Shown here piece by piece: positions 1 to 9,721 of a DNA stretch of 64,000 nucleotides. The first letter of the stretch is position 1. Every line of letters begins with the position of its first letter. The position numbers were made by a program, and so were the translations under genes. A model generated the notes under the pieces. The model was given only the letters and a program-made list of their open reading frames with translations. It was not told where the DNA came from and searched no databases. The DNA comes from Rothia uropygialis (GTDB taxonomy: Bacteria; Actinomycetota; Actinomycetes; Actinomycetales; Micrococcaceae): NCBI RefSeq assembly GCF_004137765.1, contig NZ_NOIS01000003.1:248001-312000 (forward strand). Reading direction: 5' to 3'.

Positions 1-975
1 TGCTCGAGCGGTTCGAGCTCCGGGACGGGCGCGTCGAGCTCCCAGTCGCTGCAGTCGCGCTGCACGAATTTTCCCAGCTGGCGCAGGGAGGCCTCGACGG
101 GCAGGAGCTCGTCCAGCTCCCTTCGCTTCCGTTCGGCTTCCTCGACGGTCGAGCCCACGTAGGTCACGAGCCCAGGCATCACGACGACGTCGTCCGGGTT
201 CCGGCCCGCGGCCGCGACCCGACGCCGAATGTCGGTGCGGTATTCCTCGCCCTGTTCGAGGTCATAGGCGACGGCGTAGATACCTTCCGCGCGACGCGAT
301 GCGAGGCTTCGTCCGGGTTCGGACGCACCCGCCTGGAACAGCACGGGCCGTCCCTGCGGCGGTTCGGGCACGTTGAGCGGACCGGCGACCGAGAAGTGTT
401 CGCCCTCGTGGTCCACGCTCCGGATCTGGGTCCTATCCGCGTAGCGCCCCTCTCGGTCCGCACATATCGAGGAACGAGGCCACGAATCCCACAGGGCCTG
501 AACCGCATCGATGAACTCCTCGGCCCTGGCGTATCGCTCCTCATGAGGAGGCAGAGTAGCCATTCCGTGGTTGCGGGCCTCGCCGTCGAACATGGACGTC
601 ACGACGTTCCAACCGGCCCGCCCGGAACTGATGTGGTCCAGACTCGCGAGCATCCGGGCCGCATGGTAGGGCGCGTAGAAAGAGCTGGATACCGTGCTGA
701 CCAGGCCGATCTTCGAGGTCGCCCGCGCCATTGCGGCCAAAGCAGTCAACGGCTCGAGGAACCACGCGGGAGAATCCTCGATCCCACCGGGGCTCAGGGA
801 CTGGCCGTCGGCAAAGAAAACAGCGTCGAGTTTTCCACGCTCGGCGATCTGCGCGAGTTCTTCGTAATAACCGATCTCGCCGAGCCGCTCGACTGACGAG
901 CCGGCAGACCGCCACGCGGCGTTGTGGTGCCCACAGCCGAAGATGAACAGGTTGATGTGTGCTTGTTTTTTCATC
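1..975 (-). CDS. LLM-class flavin-dependent monooxygenase, NtaA/SnaA/DszA type (C-terminus cut by window edge)
   Basis: Open frame of 325 codons with no stop before the left edge, so the C-terminal part is missing (the family is usually about 430-480 residues). The product begins MKKQAHINLFIFGCGHHNAAW and has the luciferase-like TIM-barrel pattern of FMNH2-dependent NtaA/SnaA/DszA monooxygenases: an N-terminal strand, the SPAWFLEPLTALAAMA region, a STVSSSFYAPYHAAR segment, and SSGRAGWNVVTS near residue 115, which is typical of this subgroup. The ATG at 975 lies 7 nt after the stop of the upstream SDR gene, so the two are co-transcribed behind a TPP riboswitch. Such enzymes need a separate flavin reductase, which is not in the window. 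The substrate is unknown; riboswitch control suggests a thiamine-related heterocycle, but that is inference. Confidence 0.85.
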
Positions 976-982
976 ACGGCGC

Positions 983-1777
983 TCATCCCTTGACCAAGCC
1001 ACCGTCGACGATCAAGTTCTGCCCGGTCACAGACCGGGCCCACGGCGAGGCGAACAAGAGAATCGCGTCGGCCATTTCGTCCGGGGTGGTCACCGAACGC
1101 AGCGGCGTTCCCGCAGCGATCATGTCGAAGACCTCATCCGGTGTTGCGGAGCTGGCGTCCGTCTCCCGCAGCAGACCGCCGGAGACCATGTTGACCGTGA
1201 TGCCCTCCTGCCCCAGGTCGTGGGAGAAGGTCCTGGTCAGGGACAGCAGGGCGGCCTTGGCGGCCGTGTAGTCATGGTACGGGACCACGGGGTTCTGGAA
1301 CAGGTTCGTGCCGATGTTCACGATGCGTCCGAAACCCCGCTTGGCCATGCCAGGCCGGAGCGCCTGGATCATCGCGACCGGCCCGTGGAGCGACCCGTCG
1401 ATCTGTTTCTGGAATTCCTCTGCGGTGATGTCGGCGGCTTTCGACCGGGCCTCGCCGTTGAAGCTGAAGTCCACCAGGGCGTTGTTGACCAGCGTGGTGG
1501 GTGCGGCGTCGAAGAACTCGGAGGCTGAAGCCGCGAACTTGCGAATGCTCTCCCCGTCTCGAACGTCAAGGGCCGCGCAACGGGCTCGGTCCGGGAACTC
1601 GTCGACGATGCACATGGCGTCGTCCTTGCTGCGGTGGTAGCCGATCACCACTCGTGCCCCTTCGCGGAGGAAAGCGCGGCTGATGCTCTCTCCCAGGCCC
1701 CTCGCACCGCCGGTCACAACCACGATCTGCTCGCCGATGGGCAGAACGCTCGATACGGTGGTGGGATTTTCGGTCAT
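983..1777 (-). CDS. SDR family NAD(P)-dependent oxidoreductase under TPP riboswitch
   Basis: 264-residue classical short-chain dehydrogenase, FabG-like. The TGGARGLGE nucleotide-binding motif lies near residue 21, an NNALVD segment (NNAG-type) near 97, and the catalytic YxxxK appears as YTAAK near residue 170. The C-terminus SVTGQNLIVDGGLVKG is the usual SDR ending. ATG at 1777 is preceded by GAGAGG 8 nt upstream, and that Shine-Dalgarno sits in a small hairpin below a TPP aptamer. It is first in an operon with the flavin monooxygenase, so the pair may oxidise and reduce the same substrate. Substrate not predictable from sequence. Confidence 0.9.
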   Translation of the reverse strand: MTENPTTVSSVLPIGEQIVVVTGGARGLGESISRAFLREGARVVIGYHRSKDDAMCIVDEFPDRARCAALDVRDGESIRKFAASASEFFDAAPTTLVNNALVDFSFNGEARSKAADITAEEFQKQIDGSLHGPVAMIQALRPGMAKRGFGRIVNIGTNLFQNPVVPYHDYTAAKAALLSLTRTFSHDLGQEGITVNMVSGGLLRETDASSATPDEVFDMIAAGTPLRSVTTPDEMADAILLFASPWARSVTGQNLIVDGGLVKG

Positions 1778-1784
1778 GGTCTTT

Positions 1785-1800
1785 GCCTCTCGATCGAGGC
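1785..1800 (-). promoter_or_regulatory. Ribosome-site hairpin, likely riboswitch expression platform
   Basis: On the minus strand GCCTC, a 6 nt loop and GAGGC form a short hairpin whose 3' arm contains the GAGAGG ribosome-binding site of the SDR gene. This fits translational control by the TPP aptamer about 65 nt upstream. Inferred from complementarity only. Confidence 0.45.
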
Positions 1801-1863
1801 GAAGGCACCCGAAAGAGCGGTTCTCGCAACCGCGGCTGCGGCACGCGGATGCAAGTGCGCTCT

Positions 1864-1948
1864 GCGGACATTCCCTTCGCCAGTACTAGCTGAATCAGGT
1901 TCTACGGGTTTCATCTCAGCCTCCCTCCGGAGGCACCCCGTGTCGCGC
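1864..1948 (-). promoter_or_regulatory. TPP (thi-box) riboswitch
   Basis: Read on the minus strand, the stretch contains the conserved thi-box elements in order: GACACGGGGTGCC (P1 and start of P2), GGCTGAGATGAAACCC, GTAGAACCTGAT, and CTGGCGAAGGGAATGTC closing P1 (GACA with TGTC at 1941-1944 and 1867-1870). CTGAGA and GAAGGGAA are the pyrimidine- and pyrophosphate-sensing signatures of the family. It lies 87 nt upstream of the SDR start. Thiamine pyrophosphate is expected to turn the downstream SDR/monooxygenase operon off. Confidence 0.93.
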
Positions 1949-1965
1949 GTCTCATATTAGCACTG

Positions 1966-3387
1966 CTATTCGAACAGGCGCTGTCCGACCATCTCGTCAC
2001 CGTCACGAATGCCCGCGGGCACGGCGAAGAGAGCCGATGCCTGGTGCTGGAGATACTCCGTCAGGGCATCCTGCTCCGTCATTTTCTTGAGGGTCGGGTA
2101 GAAGCCCTTCCGGGGATCTCGCACGTAGGCGATGAAGAACAGACCCGCATCCAGACGCCCGAGGGAATCGTTGCCGTCCGTGTAGTTGTAACTACGCCGG
2201 AGCATCCTATGGCCCCCATTGTTCTCAGGGGCGACGACGGCCACGTGCGAGTCCGTGGGAATCGCGGGTTGCCCGTGGTCGTCCTGAGCCGTGAAGTCCA
2301 GCGGTTCGAACTCGTCCGAAGCCCGAGGTGAGGCGATCGACAGCGGGGCACCGTACTGCTTGTCCCGTCCGATCACCTCCTGCTGTTCGGAGAGCCGTAC
2401 CCGATCCCAGATCTCGAGGTACATGTGAATCTTTCGTGCCACAAAATACGTTCCGCCGTTCATCCACTGTGCGTTGGAATCATCCTCGGGCTGAACCCAA
2501 ACGTTGTCGTTGAACAGTTCATCGCCGTCTTCCGCCTTAAGGTTGGCCGTACCGTCCTTGAATCCGAAGAGATTCCGGGGTGTCTGCTGACCCCTCGACG
2601 TCGACGAGCTGCGCCCGTAACCGATCTGACCCCACTTGAGCGTCGCCAAACCGAAGGCGATGCGGGTCAGGTTTCTGATCGCGTGGACGCAGATTTGGGC
2701 GTCATTGGAGCACGTCTGGATCAGAATGTCCCCGTCGCTGGATCCCACCCGCAGGGCTTCGTTCGCAAATTTCGGAACCCCGTCGCTCAGGATCTTGGGC
2801 ATCTTGCCCTTGAGTCCAAAACGATCATTTCCGCGCTCATCGGCGAAGAACGAACGTCCGAAACCGAAGGTGATGGTCAGTCCGCTCGGCGGGTATCCCC
2901 AGGCTTCCCCGGTGTCCGGGGGCGGCATCTGGTGATTGTCCTCAGGAGCGCCGCCGATGAGTTCCCCCGTGCACATCTGCTCCGCGGCGGCCGTCCATTC
3001 GGAGAGCAGATCTTTGAGCCCCTCGACATCCTGAGCAGTCACGTTATAGGCGGCGGTGTACATATTGTTTTGCACGGGAGTCAGGATTCCCTGTTGCTTT
3101 TCCCCGCGAAAGGGGTACCTGAGTTCAGCCGGATTGGATGCCGTGGCTTCATCGCTGCCCATGCGGTGACCGATTACTCCACCGCCGAAGCCCGCAATGC
3201 CCAGCAGACCGGCCGCTCCCGCGGCCCCCACGAGCCGACGACGCGAGAAACCTCGAGTTTTCCCTTGGATTGCTGCCGCGTCGTCGCCGGCCATGGAGTC
3301 CGTGGGGCGCGCCTCTGCCCCGTAAGAGTTTGTGGCAGGCGACGAGGCAGTATGCGATTCATCACCGAATGATTTGTGAGGTGACAT
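1966..3387 (-). CDS. efeB: EfeB, Tat-exported Dyp-type heme peroxidase / deferrochelatase
   Basis: 473 residues. Residues about 46-75 form a twin-arginine signal (FSRRRLVGAAGAAGLLG), so the protein is folded in the cytoplasm and exported. The mature part has the Dyp-type peroxidase pattern, including the GFKDGTANL motif (catalytic Asp) and a distal GGTYFVARKIHMYLEIWDR block. EfeB oxidises ferrous iron or extracts iron from heme in the EfeUOB system. It is the third gene of the efeU-efeO-efeB operon and starts 15 nt after efeO, with GGAAG 6 nt before the ATG. Confidence 0.93.
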   Translation of the reverse strand: MSPHKSFGDESHTASSPATNSYGAEARPTDSMAGDDAAAIQGKTRGFSRRRLVGAAGAAGLLGIAGFGGGVIGHRMGSDEATASNPAELRYPFRGEKQQGILTPVQNNMYTAAYNVTAQDVEGLKDLLSEWTAAAEQMCTGELIGGAPEDNHQMPPPDTGEAWGYPPSGLTITFGFGRSFFADERGNDRFGLKGKMPKILSDGVPKFANEALRVGSSDGDILIQTCSNDAQICVHAIRNLTRIAFGLATLKWGQIGYGRSSSTSRGQQTPRNLFGFKDGTANLKAEDGDELFNDNVWVQPEDDSNAQWMNGGTYFVARKIHMYLEIWDRVRLSEQQEVIGRDKQYGAPLSIASPRASDEFEPLDFTAQDDHGQPAIPTDSHVAVVAPENNGGHRMLRRSYNYTDGNDSLGRLDAGLFFIAYVRDPRKGFYPTLKKMTEQDALTEYLQHQASALFAVPAGIRDGDEMVGQRLFE

Positions 3388-3402
3388 CGATTCTTCCGTG
3401 AG

Positions 3403-4728
3403 CTAGTGAAGGATCGTTCCCGCGATCTTGGACAGCGGCTCGCTGAGGGCGTTGACCGCGTCGGAGAATTTTCGCTGGAGGTCGGTGTAAGCCGAGTCTT
3501 TGGGCACTTCCCCGGCTTCCTTCTGAACGGAAGCGATCTGGGAGTAGTCCTTGAACAGGGTGTTTCCGCCTTCGTCCTTACCGGTCGATTGCTCGTTGAT
3601 CAGTGACTTCACCGATTCGAAGTTTGACTCGATCTTCTCGGCCAGCTTGGGATCTTTGTCTTTCACCAAATCTGCAACGTTCCCATAGGCAACCTCGGCT
3701 CCCTCCACGTTGGCCTTGAAGTCATAGGTATCCGTGTGCGAGAAAGTCTCTTCCTCGCCCACGATCTTGGACGTGGCAACTTCTTCCAGGAGCGAGGAAG
3801 CGCCGGTTGCGACATCGGACAATTCGAGTTTGAACTTGCCCTTGGCGCCGTCGATCTTGCCGTAGACCAAGTCGTAGAGCTTCTGGGTGTTTTCGTTCAG
3901 TTCGTCCGCGGCTCGTTTCCGGTCGTCGTCCGTGTCGAACTTGTACCCGGCGGATTCATCGGTGAACAGGTCCGCCTCAATGCGGTGCCAGCCGGTCCAG
4001 TCCTTGAGCACCTCCGGGTCCGTGGGCTTCTTGTGTGCATCTGTCGAGAGGTCCTGGATCCGGGCGTCCAACGCAGCGTCGAGGTCGCCTCCTTCCTTGA
4101 TGCCGAAGGACTCCGCGGTCGGCTCGATGCGCTCGTAATGCTGACGAGCCAACGGGTACAGTGCCTTCGCTTTTTCGTCATCGCCCGTGACGTAAGCCTT
4201 CGTGAACTCTTGGGTCGCACCTACCAGCTGGCCAGTCTGGTCCTTGACGTACGAGGTGTAGTTCGAGATCGCTTGGTCCTCGGCGGCCTGGACGTCTTTT
4301 GCTACTTCCACGGTCTCGCCGTGGGTCACGTCGAATTGGGCGAGCCCCACAAAGTTGCCGACCATATTCGGCTTGCACCCGGTGTAATACGTGCCTTCCT
4401 TAAGCGCCGTTGTCATGTGTGCCGTGGTGCCCGGCCCGATGTTTTCCTTCTCGGAAACGATCTGCAGCTTGTTCTCGGTCAGAACCTCGAATTCATTCGG
4501 CGAGGTCCCAGTGTTGGCGATATCGAAAGCGACTTTGCCGGCCGGGATCTTGGCCGGATCTGTCGTGCACGTGTCGTCGGTGATGTTGACCTTGACGGTC
4601 TGAACAGTTTCCCCGTTTTTGGACTCGTTGGATGAAACCGACGAATTTGCAGGGTTGTCGGTGCACGCCGACAGGGAGATGGCTATAGCTATAGCGGCAG
4701 GAACAGCAAGGTACCTTTTGTTTTTCAT
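3403..4728 (-). CDS. efeO: EfeO, iron-uptake lipoprotein with cupredoxin and M75 domains
   Basis: 441 residues from the ATG at 4728, which is preceded by AGAGGA; a longer frame upstream overlaps efeU and is rejected. The first 22 residues are a lipoprotein signal ending in LSAC, so the protein is membrane-anchored outside the cell. A cupredoxin-like domain (about residues 45-135, with NEFEVL and CKPNMVG) is followed by an M75 peptidase-like domain carrying HYERIEP and WHRIEADLF, the metal-binding helices of EfeO. It binds iron for the EfeU permease and EfeB peroxidase encoded on either side. Confidence 0.93.
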   Translation of the reverse strand: MKNKRYLAVPAAIAIAISLSACTDNPANSSVSSNESKNGETVQTVKVNITDDTCTTDPAKIPAGKVAFDIANTGTSPNEFEVLTENKLQIVSEKENIGPGTTAHMTTALKEGTYYTGCKPNMVGNFVGLAQFDVTHGETVEVAKDVQAAEDQAISNYTSYVKDQTGQLVGATQEFTKAYVTGDDEKAKALYPLARQHYERIEPTAESFGIKEGGDLDAALDARIQDLSTDAHKKPTDPEVLKDWTGWHRIEADLFTDESAGYKFDTDDDRKRAADELNENTQKLYDLVYGKIDGAKGKFKLELSDVATGASSLLEEVATSKIVGEEETFSHTDTYDFKANVEGAEVAYGNVADLVKDKDPKLAEKIESNFESVKSLINEQSTGKDEGGNTLFKDYSQIASVQKEAGEVPKDSAYTDLQRKFSDAVNALSEPLSKIAGTILH

Positions 4729-4793
4729 GTTTTCCTCTTGAGTGCGGTGATGGCGCGGACAACCGCGCCCGGTTCGGGGAAAGGATTGAGGGG

Positions 4794-5654
4794 TCAGTGC
4801 GCCTGAGCAAGCGGCGCGGACCGCTTGCCAGAGGACATTCGGCGCGTGAAGAGGAAGACTGTGGGAACCAAGTAGACGACCCATGCGAGGACTTGCAACA
4901 CCGTCGGCTGGAGATTGACCTGGAAAACAGCCTGTCCAAGCGTGTAGATCCAGAAGAGGGGCGATGTGGCCTCAGGCAGGCGACTGCTGAGGTCCCAAGC
5001 GTGGCTCATGATGCCGGGCAGCACGCCTGCCTCTTGCAGGTCGCCGATTCCGTAAGCACAGATCCCGGCCGTCACCATTATCAGGAAATATCCGGTCACG
5101 GAGAAGAAGAGGCGCATATTGATCCGACGAGCTCCTCGGTAGACGACCCACCCGAGGGCGACTGAAAGTACCAGACCAGTCAGTACACCCGCGGTGGTCG
5201 CGAGGACATTGGTTTGGACGGAAGATCGAACCGTTGCCCAGACGAAAAGCGCGGTTTCCACGCCTTCCCGGCCGACCGCCAGCACGGCAAGCCATACCAG
5301 GCCCCATCCGCCTGAGCCACCCACCAAGGAGCGCTCGACTGAAGATTCAAGGTTGTGCTTGAGCTCTCGGGAGTGACGTCCCATCCAGAAGATCATCCAG
5401 GTCACAAGGGCAACAGCAACCAGGGAAAGTGTCCCCCCGATGATCTCTTGAGCCTGGAATGAAAGTGTCTTAGGCCCCCATGTGAGAAGTGCGCCGAGGG
5501 CGAGGGGTAATAGAACCGCAATGCCGACGCCCAGCCACATCTTGGGCAGGATGTCGCAGCGTCCTGCCTTGACTAGATATGCAACAAGGATCCCAATAAT
5601 GAGGGAAGCCTCGAAACCCTCCCGGAGAGCGATCAACAAATTGGCAACGAACAC
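4794..5654 (-). CDS. efeU: EfeU, FTR1-family iron permease
   Basis: 286 residues with about seven membrane segments. The two REXXE motifs that carry iron in the FTR1 family are present as REGFE (near residue 11) and REGVE (near 145). The GTG at 5654 is chosen because GGGAGG stands 4-5 nt before it; a TTG four codons earlier would overlap that site. It is first in the efeUOB operon, with a DtxR/IdeR-like palindrome about 65 nt upstream. Confidence 0.92.
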   Translation of the reverse strand: MFVANLLIALREGFEASLIIGILVAYLVKAGRCDILPKMWLGVGIAVLLPLALGALLTWGPKTLSFQAQEIIGGTLSLVAVALVTWMIFWMGRHSRELKHNLESSVERSLVGGSGGWGLVWLAVLAVGREGVETALFVWATVRSSVQTNVLATTAGVLTGLVLSVALGWVVYRGARRINMRLFFSVTGYFLIMVTAGICAYGIGDLQEAGVLPGIMSHAWDLSSRLPEATSPLFWIYTLGQAVFQVNLQPTVLQVLAWVVYLVPTVFLFTRRMSSGKRSAPLAQAH

Positions 5655-5717
5655 ACAGCCTCCCAAGACGATCAGCTACCGGAGGCCCTATGACGGGCTC
5701 GACAGCTGGACTCAAGA

Positions 5718-5736
5718 GAAGTATAACCTAACCTTT
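5718..5736 (-). promoter_or_regulatory. Possible IdeR/DtxR iron box upstream of efeUOB
   Basis: The minus-strand 19-mer AAAGGTTAGGTTATACTTC matches 12 of 19 positions of the DtxR/IdeR consensus, including the continuous AGGTTAGG core. Its position 64 nt before efeU fits iron repression of the uptake operon. The match is partial and the repressor gene is not in the window. Confidence 0.45.
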
Positions 5737-5807
5737 AACAAAGTTAATGCTTCTGTTCAGGAAAGATACACTTTGCTTTCCAATATGGCTTCCCTGGATT
5801 TTCCGTG

Positions 5808-7187
5808 TCAGGTCCTGATCCATACGTTCGAGCGCGAGCGCCACCCGAGCGTGATCCCGCGAAGCCCCATGAAGCCCATTGCATACGCGATCCAGACCCA
5901 GACGAAGCCCCAGGGATCGACGTCGCCTCCGCGGTCCGCGCTGAAAGCAAAAATTCCCCAGAGCATCGGTGCGTAAATCACCAACGAGATGAATGAGGCG
6001 AGGGCCAGATACTTCACGTCCTCGGCGCCGATGAGCACGCCGTCGAGGATGAAGACATAGGACGCCAATGGCTGTCCGACCGCAACCACGATCATCGCGG
6101 CACCGAAGAGTTGCTGAACGTGCGGATCGGGAGTGAAGGCCCAGCCGAATCCGTATCCGATGACGGGACAGATCAGGCCGGTTATCACGCCGAAGCCCAC
6201 GGACCATCGAATCAGGCGGTTCATGAGCCTTCTGACGTGCTCCTTCTCGGACACCAGACTCAGGTTCCGGCTTCCCATCTCCTTCCCAAGTAGGGCTTGG
6301 GCCGCGATAGCGAGCGCGTCGAGCCCAAACGCCATGAACCCGAAGAGGGACATCGTCAGTTGATAGGCCGCCAAGTTGACCGCCCCCTGGTGAGTGACGA
6401 CCAAAACAGTGAGGAGCATCGCGGCTCGCATCGACGCGGTGCGCAGCATCAGCCACGAACCGACGGAAAGTATCGCACCCACACGGCTCGGCGACGTCAT
6501 CCACCGGACCTCATGGTCCCGGGAGCCTCCGACGATCATGACCAGGTAGACGGCGGCCATGCCCCATTGAACAAGTGACGTGCCCATGGCGGAGCCTGCG
6601 ACTCCGAGATGCAACGGGAAGACCAGGATCATATTGAGGACGACGTTGACCGCTGCACCGGTTGCCGCAACATACAGCGGCGTCTTGGTGTCCTGGAGCC
6701 CTCGGAGAATCCCGAGGGCCGCGAGGACGATGAGCATGCCCGGCAAACCCGGCATGGACCAGCGCATGTAGGCGACGGCGTGTTCGAGGGTTTCCCCCTG
6801 GGCACCCATCATGCCCAGAACGGCGGGGGCCAGAATCCAACCGGCGACGGCCAGGACAAGACCCAAACCGAAGGCGACCCACAAGCCATCGCGGCCTTTC
6901 TCATAGGCCGCCTTGAGGTTCCTGGCACCAAAGAATCTGGCAACGGCCGGGGTGGTCGAGTACGAGAGGAAAATCATGAGGCCGATGACCGTCTGAACTA
7001 CCGTGGAAGCGACCGAAAGGCCCGCCAGCTGTGGCGTGCCGAGGTGACCGACAATTGCGGTGTCGGCAAGGATGAAAAGCGGTTCCGAGATCAACGCGCC
7101 GAAGGCCGGTAGGGCCAGGGCGAGGATCTGCCGGTTGAGACTCTTCGCCGAGGCCTCCGATGAAGTGTGTTCAGGAGCGTTATTCAC
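5808..7187 (-). CDS. MATE-family multidrug/cation exporter (DinF-like)
   Basis: About 459 residues from the GTG at 7187, with twelve hydrophobic segments in two homologous halves. The N-terminal segment LNRQILALALPAFGALISEP and the following FILADTAIVGHLG are characteristic of the DinF branch of the MATE superfamily, which couples Na+ or H+ entry to export of drugs or metabolites. No clear Shine-Dalgarno precedes the GTG, so the start is uncertain and may be leaderless. The gene is divergent from the UvrA-like ATPase. The longer open frame (to 7286) adds a basic, low-complexity N-terminus and is not favoured. Confidence 0.88.
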   Translation of the reverse strand: MNNAPEHTSSEASAKSLNRQILALALPAFGALISEPLFILADTAIVGHLGTPQLAGLSVASTVVQTVIGLMIFLSYSTTPAVARFFGARNLKAAYEKGRDGLWVAFGLGLVLAVAGWILAPAVLGMMGAQGETLEHAVAYMRWSMPGLPGMLIVLAALGILRGLQDTKTPLYVAATGAAVNVVLNMILVFPLHLGVAGSAMGTSLVQWGMAAVYLVMIVGGSRDHEVRWMTSPSRVGAILSVGSWLMLRTASMRAAMLLTVLVVTHQGAVNLAAYQLTMSLFGFMAFGLDALAIAAQALLGKEMGSRNLSLVSEKEHVRRLMNRLIRWSVGFGVITGLICPVIGYGFGWAFTPDPHVQQLFGAAMIVVAVGQPLASYVFILDGVLIGAEDVKYLALASFISLVIYAPMLWGIFAFSADRGGDVDPWGFVWVWIAYAMGFMGLRGITLGWRSRSNVWIRT

Positions 7188-7336
7188 CCGGCCAAGTCTA
7201 GGAGGTGAACGGTTCGCGGAGCCACGGGCAGACATTAATACCCGAACACTGTTCCCCAGCCTCGTAGACGTCGTTGTTGTCCACAATCTGTTTGGCGACC
7301 GTTCCGACGGGTCAGGACTTCTGGTTAGATCGAGTC

Positions 7337-9721
7337 ATGGCCAACACTCTCGAGACCGTGCACCCCGCCGACTCCCATGAGCTGATCCGCGTGCACGGCG
7401 CACGAGAGAACAACCTCAAGGACATCAGCGTCGAGTTGCCCAAGAGGCGCTTGACGGTATTCACCGGCGTCTCCGGCTCGGGCAAGAGTTCCTTGGTCTT
7501 CGGAACCATCGCGGCCGATTCGCAAAGACTCATCAACGAGACCTACAGTGCGTTCGTCCAAGGGTTCCTGCCCACCCAGGCGCGACCGGAAGTGGACTTT
7601 CTGGACGGCCTCACCACGGCGATCATCGTGGACCAGGAGCGTATCGGGAGCAATGCGCGCTCGACCGTCGGGACCGTTACGGATGCCAATGCACTGCTGC
7701 GGACGCTGTTCAGCCGCGTAGCTGAACCCAAGATCGGCGGCCCCAAGGCATACTCCTTCAACACGCCCTCCGTGACCGCGTCCGGAGCGATGAAGGTCGA
7801 GCGAGGCCACCGCAAGGCGGTCAAGACGACGTTCTCCGTGACCGGTGGAATGTGCCCTCGCTGTGAAGGCATGGGCTCGGTGACGGATCTAGACCTGGAG
7901 GAGGTCTTCGACGAAACCAAGTCCTTGTCCGAGGGCGCGATCAAAGTTCCCGGATATTCGGGCGGCGGCTGGAACGTCCGGCTCTTCAGCGGTTCGGGTT
8001 TTGTGGATCCGGACAAGCCCATCAAAAACTTCACGAAGCGGGAAATGCACGATTTTCTGTACAAGGAACCCGCACGAATCAAAGTCGACGGAATCAACAT
8101 GACCTACGAGGGTCTGATACCTCGCATCCAGAAGTCGATGCTGGCCAAGGACAAGGAGTCGATGCAGCCTCACATACGAGCGTTCGTGGATCGCGCAGTG
8201 ACCTACGTGACCTGCCCGGATTGTCACGGCACTCGCCTGACCCAGGGTGCGCTGTCCTCCAAGGTCGACGGCAAAAACATTGCCGAGTTGTGCCAAATGC
8301 AGATCAGCGATCTGGCCGAGTGGGTCAGAAACCTCGACATCCGCACCGTGGGTCCTTTGCTCACGGCACTGCGTCATCTCCTCGATTCATTCGTGGAGAT
8401 CGGTCTGGGTTACCTGTCCCTGGATCGGGCTTCCGGCACGCTTTCAGGAGGCGAGGCCCAGCGGGTCAAGATGATCCGCCACCTGGGCTCCTCGTTGACC
8501 GACGTGACCTACGTATTTGATGAGCCGTCTATCGGACTGCATCCCCACGACATCGAGAGAATGAACCGACTGCTGCTTCAGCTGCGGGACAAAGGCAATA
8601 CGGTTCTGGTGGTCGAGCACAAACCGGAAATGATCGAGATCGCCGACCACGTGGTGGATCTCGGCCCCGGTGCGGGCAAAGCCGGCGGTGAAGTTTGCTA
8701 TGAGGGCGACGTAGCCGGCTTGCGTACTTCCGCTACCGTGACGGGCCAGCACATCGACGACCGTGTGCGCCTCAAGGACTCGGTTCGCAAGGCCACCGGA
8801 AAACTCAAGATTCGCGGTGCCAAACGCAACAACCTGCGGAACGTGGACGTCGACATTCCTTTGGGGGTCCTGACCGTGGTTACCGGCGTCGCCGGATCCG
8901 GGAAGTCTTCGCTGCTCCACGGTTCTTTGCTCAAGGGAACGCGGGGCGCAGAGGAAGGCATCGTTTCCATCGATCAGGCTCCCATCAAGGGGTCGCGCCG
9001 GAGCAATCCCGCCACGTACACCGGACTCCTCGAGCCGATCCGCAAGGCATTCGCCAAGACCAACAACGTGAAGGCTGGACTGTTCAGCTCCAATTCGGAA
9101 GGAGCATGCCCCGCGTGCAATGGCGCGGGAGTCATATTCACCGACCTGGGAATGATGGCGGGGCTCTCCACCGTGTGCGAGGACTGCGAAGGCAAACGTT
9201 TCCAACCCGAGGTCCTGGAACACAAATACGGTGGCAAGAACATCAGCGAAGTTCTGGCCATGTCTGTCGTCCAAGCTGAGAAATTCTTCGGTCCGGGCGA
9301 GAACAAACTTCCCGCTGCACACAAGATCCTGAAGCGTTTGGACGATGTCGGACTCGGGTATCTGAGCCTGGGGCAGCCTCTGACCACTCTCTCGGGTGGC
9401 GAGCGCCAGCGACTCAAATTGGCTACCCGGATGGGAGAAAAAGGCGGGGTCTATATCCTCGACGAGCCGACCACTGGGCTCCACCTGGCCGATGTGGAAC
9501 AGCTTCTGGGGCTGCTGGATCAACTCGTGGATTCGGGCAAGTCGGTGATCGTCATCGAACACCACCAGGCGGTCATGGCACATGCCGACTGGATTGTTGA
9601 TCTGGGTCCCGGTGCCGGTCACGACGGCGGGCGTGTGGTCTTCGAAGGGACACCGGCCGAGTTGATAAGATCCGGATCGACGACAACCGGCCGCCACCTG
9701 AAGGAATACGTCGAATCATGA
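7337..9721 (+). CDS. UvrA-like ABC-class ATPase (short paralogue, UvrA2/DrrC type)
   Basis: 794 residues from the ATG at 7337, shorter than the housekeeping UvrA of about 950. It has two ABC modules: Walker [10 protein letters not shown] and GVAGSGKSS, signatures LSGGEAQR and LSGGERQR, and Walker B-type [12 protein letters not shown] and [12 protein letters not shown]. The zinc-binding cysteine pairs are CPRC, CPDC, CPAC and CEDC. The region between the first Walker A and the first zinc module is short, so the UvrB-binding domain appears reduced or absent. Such paralogues are linked to tolerance of DNA-binding drugs rather than core excision repair. The stop overlaps the next gene by ATGA. 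Confidence 0.88.
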   Translation: MANTLETVHPADSHELIRVHGARENNLKDISVELPKRRLTVFTGVSGSGKSSLVFGTIAADSQRLINETYSAFVQGFLPTQARPEVDFLDGLTTAIIVDQERIGSNARSTVGTVTDANALLRTLFSRVAEPKIGGPKAYSFNTPSVTASGAMKVERGHRKAVKTTFSVTGGMCPRCEGMGSVTDLDLEEVFDETKSLSEGAIKVPGYSGGGWNVRLFSGSGFVDPDKPIKNFTKREMHDFLYKEPARIKVDGINMTYEGLIPRIQKSMLAKDKESMQPHIRAFVDRAVTYVTCPDCHGTRLTQGALSSKVDGKNIAELCQMQISDLAEWVRNLDIRTVGPLLTALRHLLDSFVEIGLGYLSLDRASGTLSGGEAQRVKMIRHLGSSLTDVTYVFDEPSIGLHPHDIERMNRLLLQLRDKGNTVLVVEHKPEMIEIADHVVDLGPGAGKAGGEVCYEGDVAGLRTSATVTGQHIDDRVRLKDSVRKATGKLKIRGAKRNNLRNVDVDIPLGVLTVVTGVAGSGKSSLLHGSLLKGTRGAEEGIVSIDQAPIKGSRRSNPATYTGLLEPIRKAFAKTNNVKAGLFSSNSEGACPACNGAGVIFTDLGMMAGLSTVCEDCEGKRFQPEVLEHKYGGKNISEVLAMSVVQAEKFFGPGENKLPAAHKILKRLDDVGLGYLSLGQPLTTLSGGERQRLKLATRMGEKGGVYILDEPTTGLHLADVEQLLGLLDQLVDSGKSVIVIEHHQAVMAHADWIVDLGPGAGHDGGRVVFEGTPAELIRSGSTTTGRHLKEYVES

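Noticed and set aside
2425-3372. Plus-strand frame of 315 codons opposite efeB
   Set aside because: Antisense shadow of a clear Dyp peroxidase gene.
8444-9697. Minus-strand frame of 417 codons opposite the UvrA-like gene
   Set aside because: Antisense shadow; no domain features.
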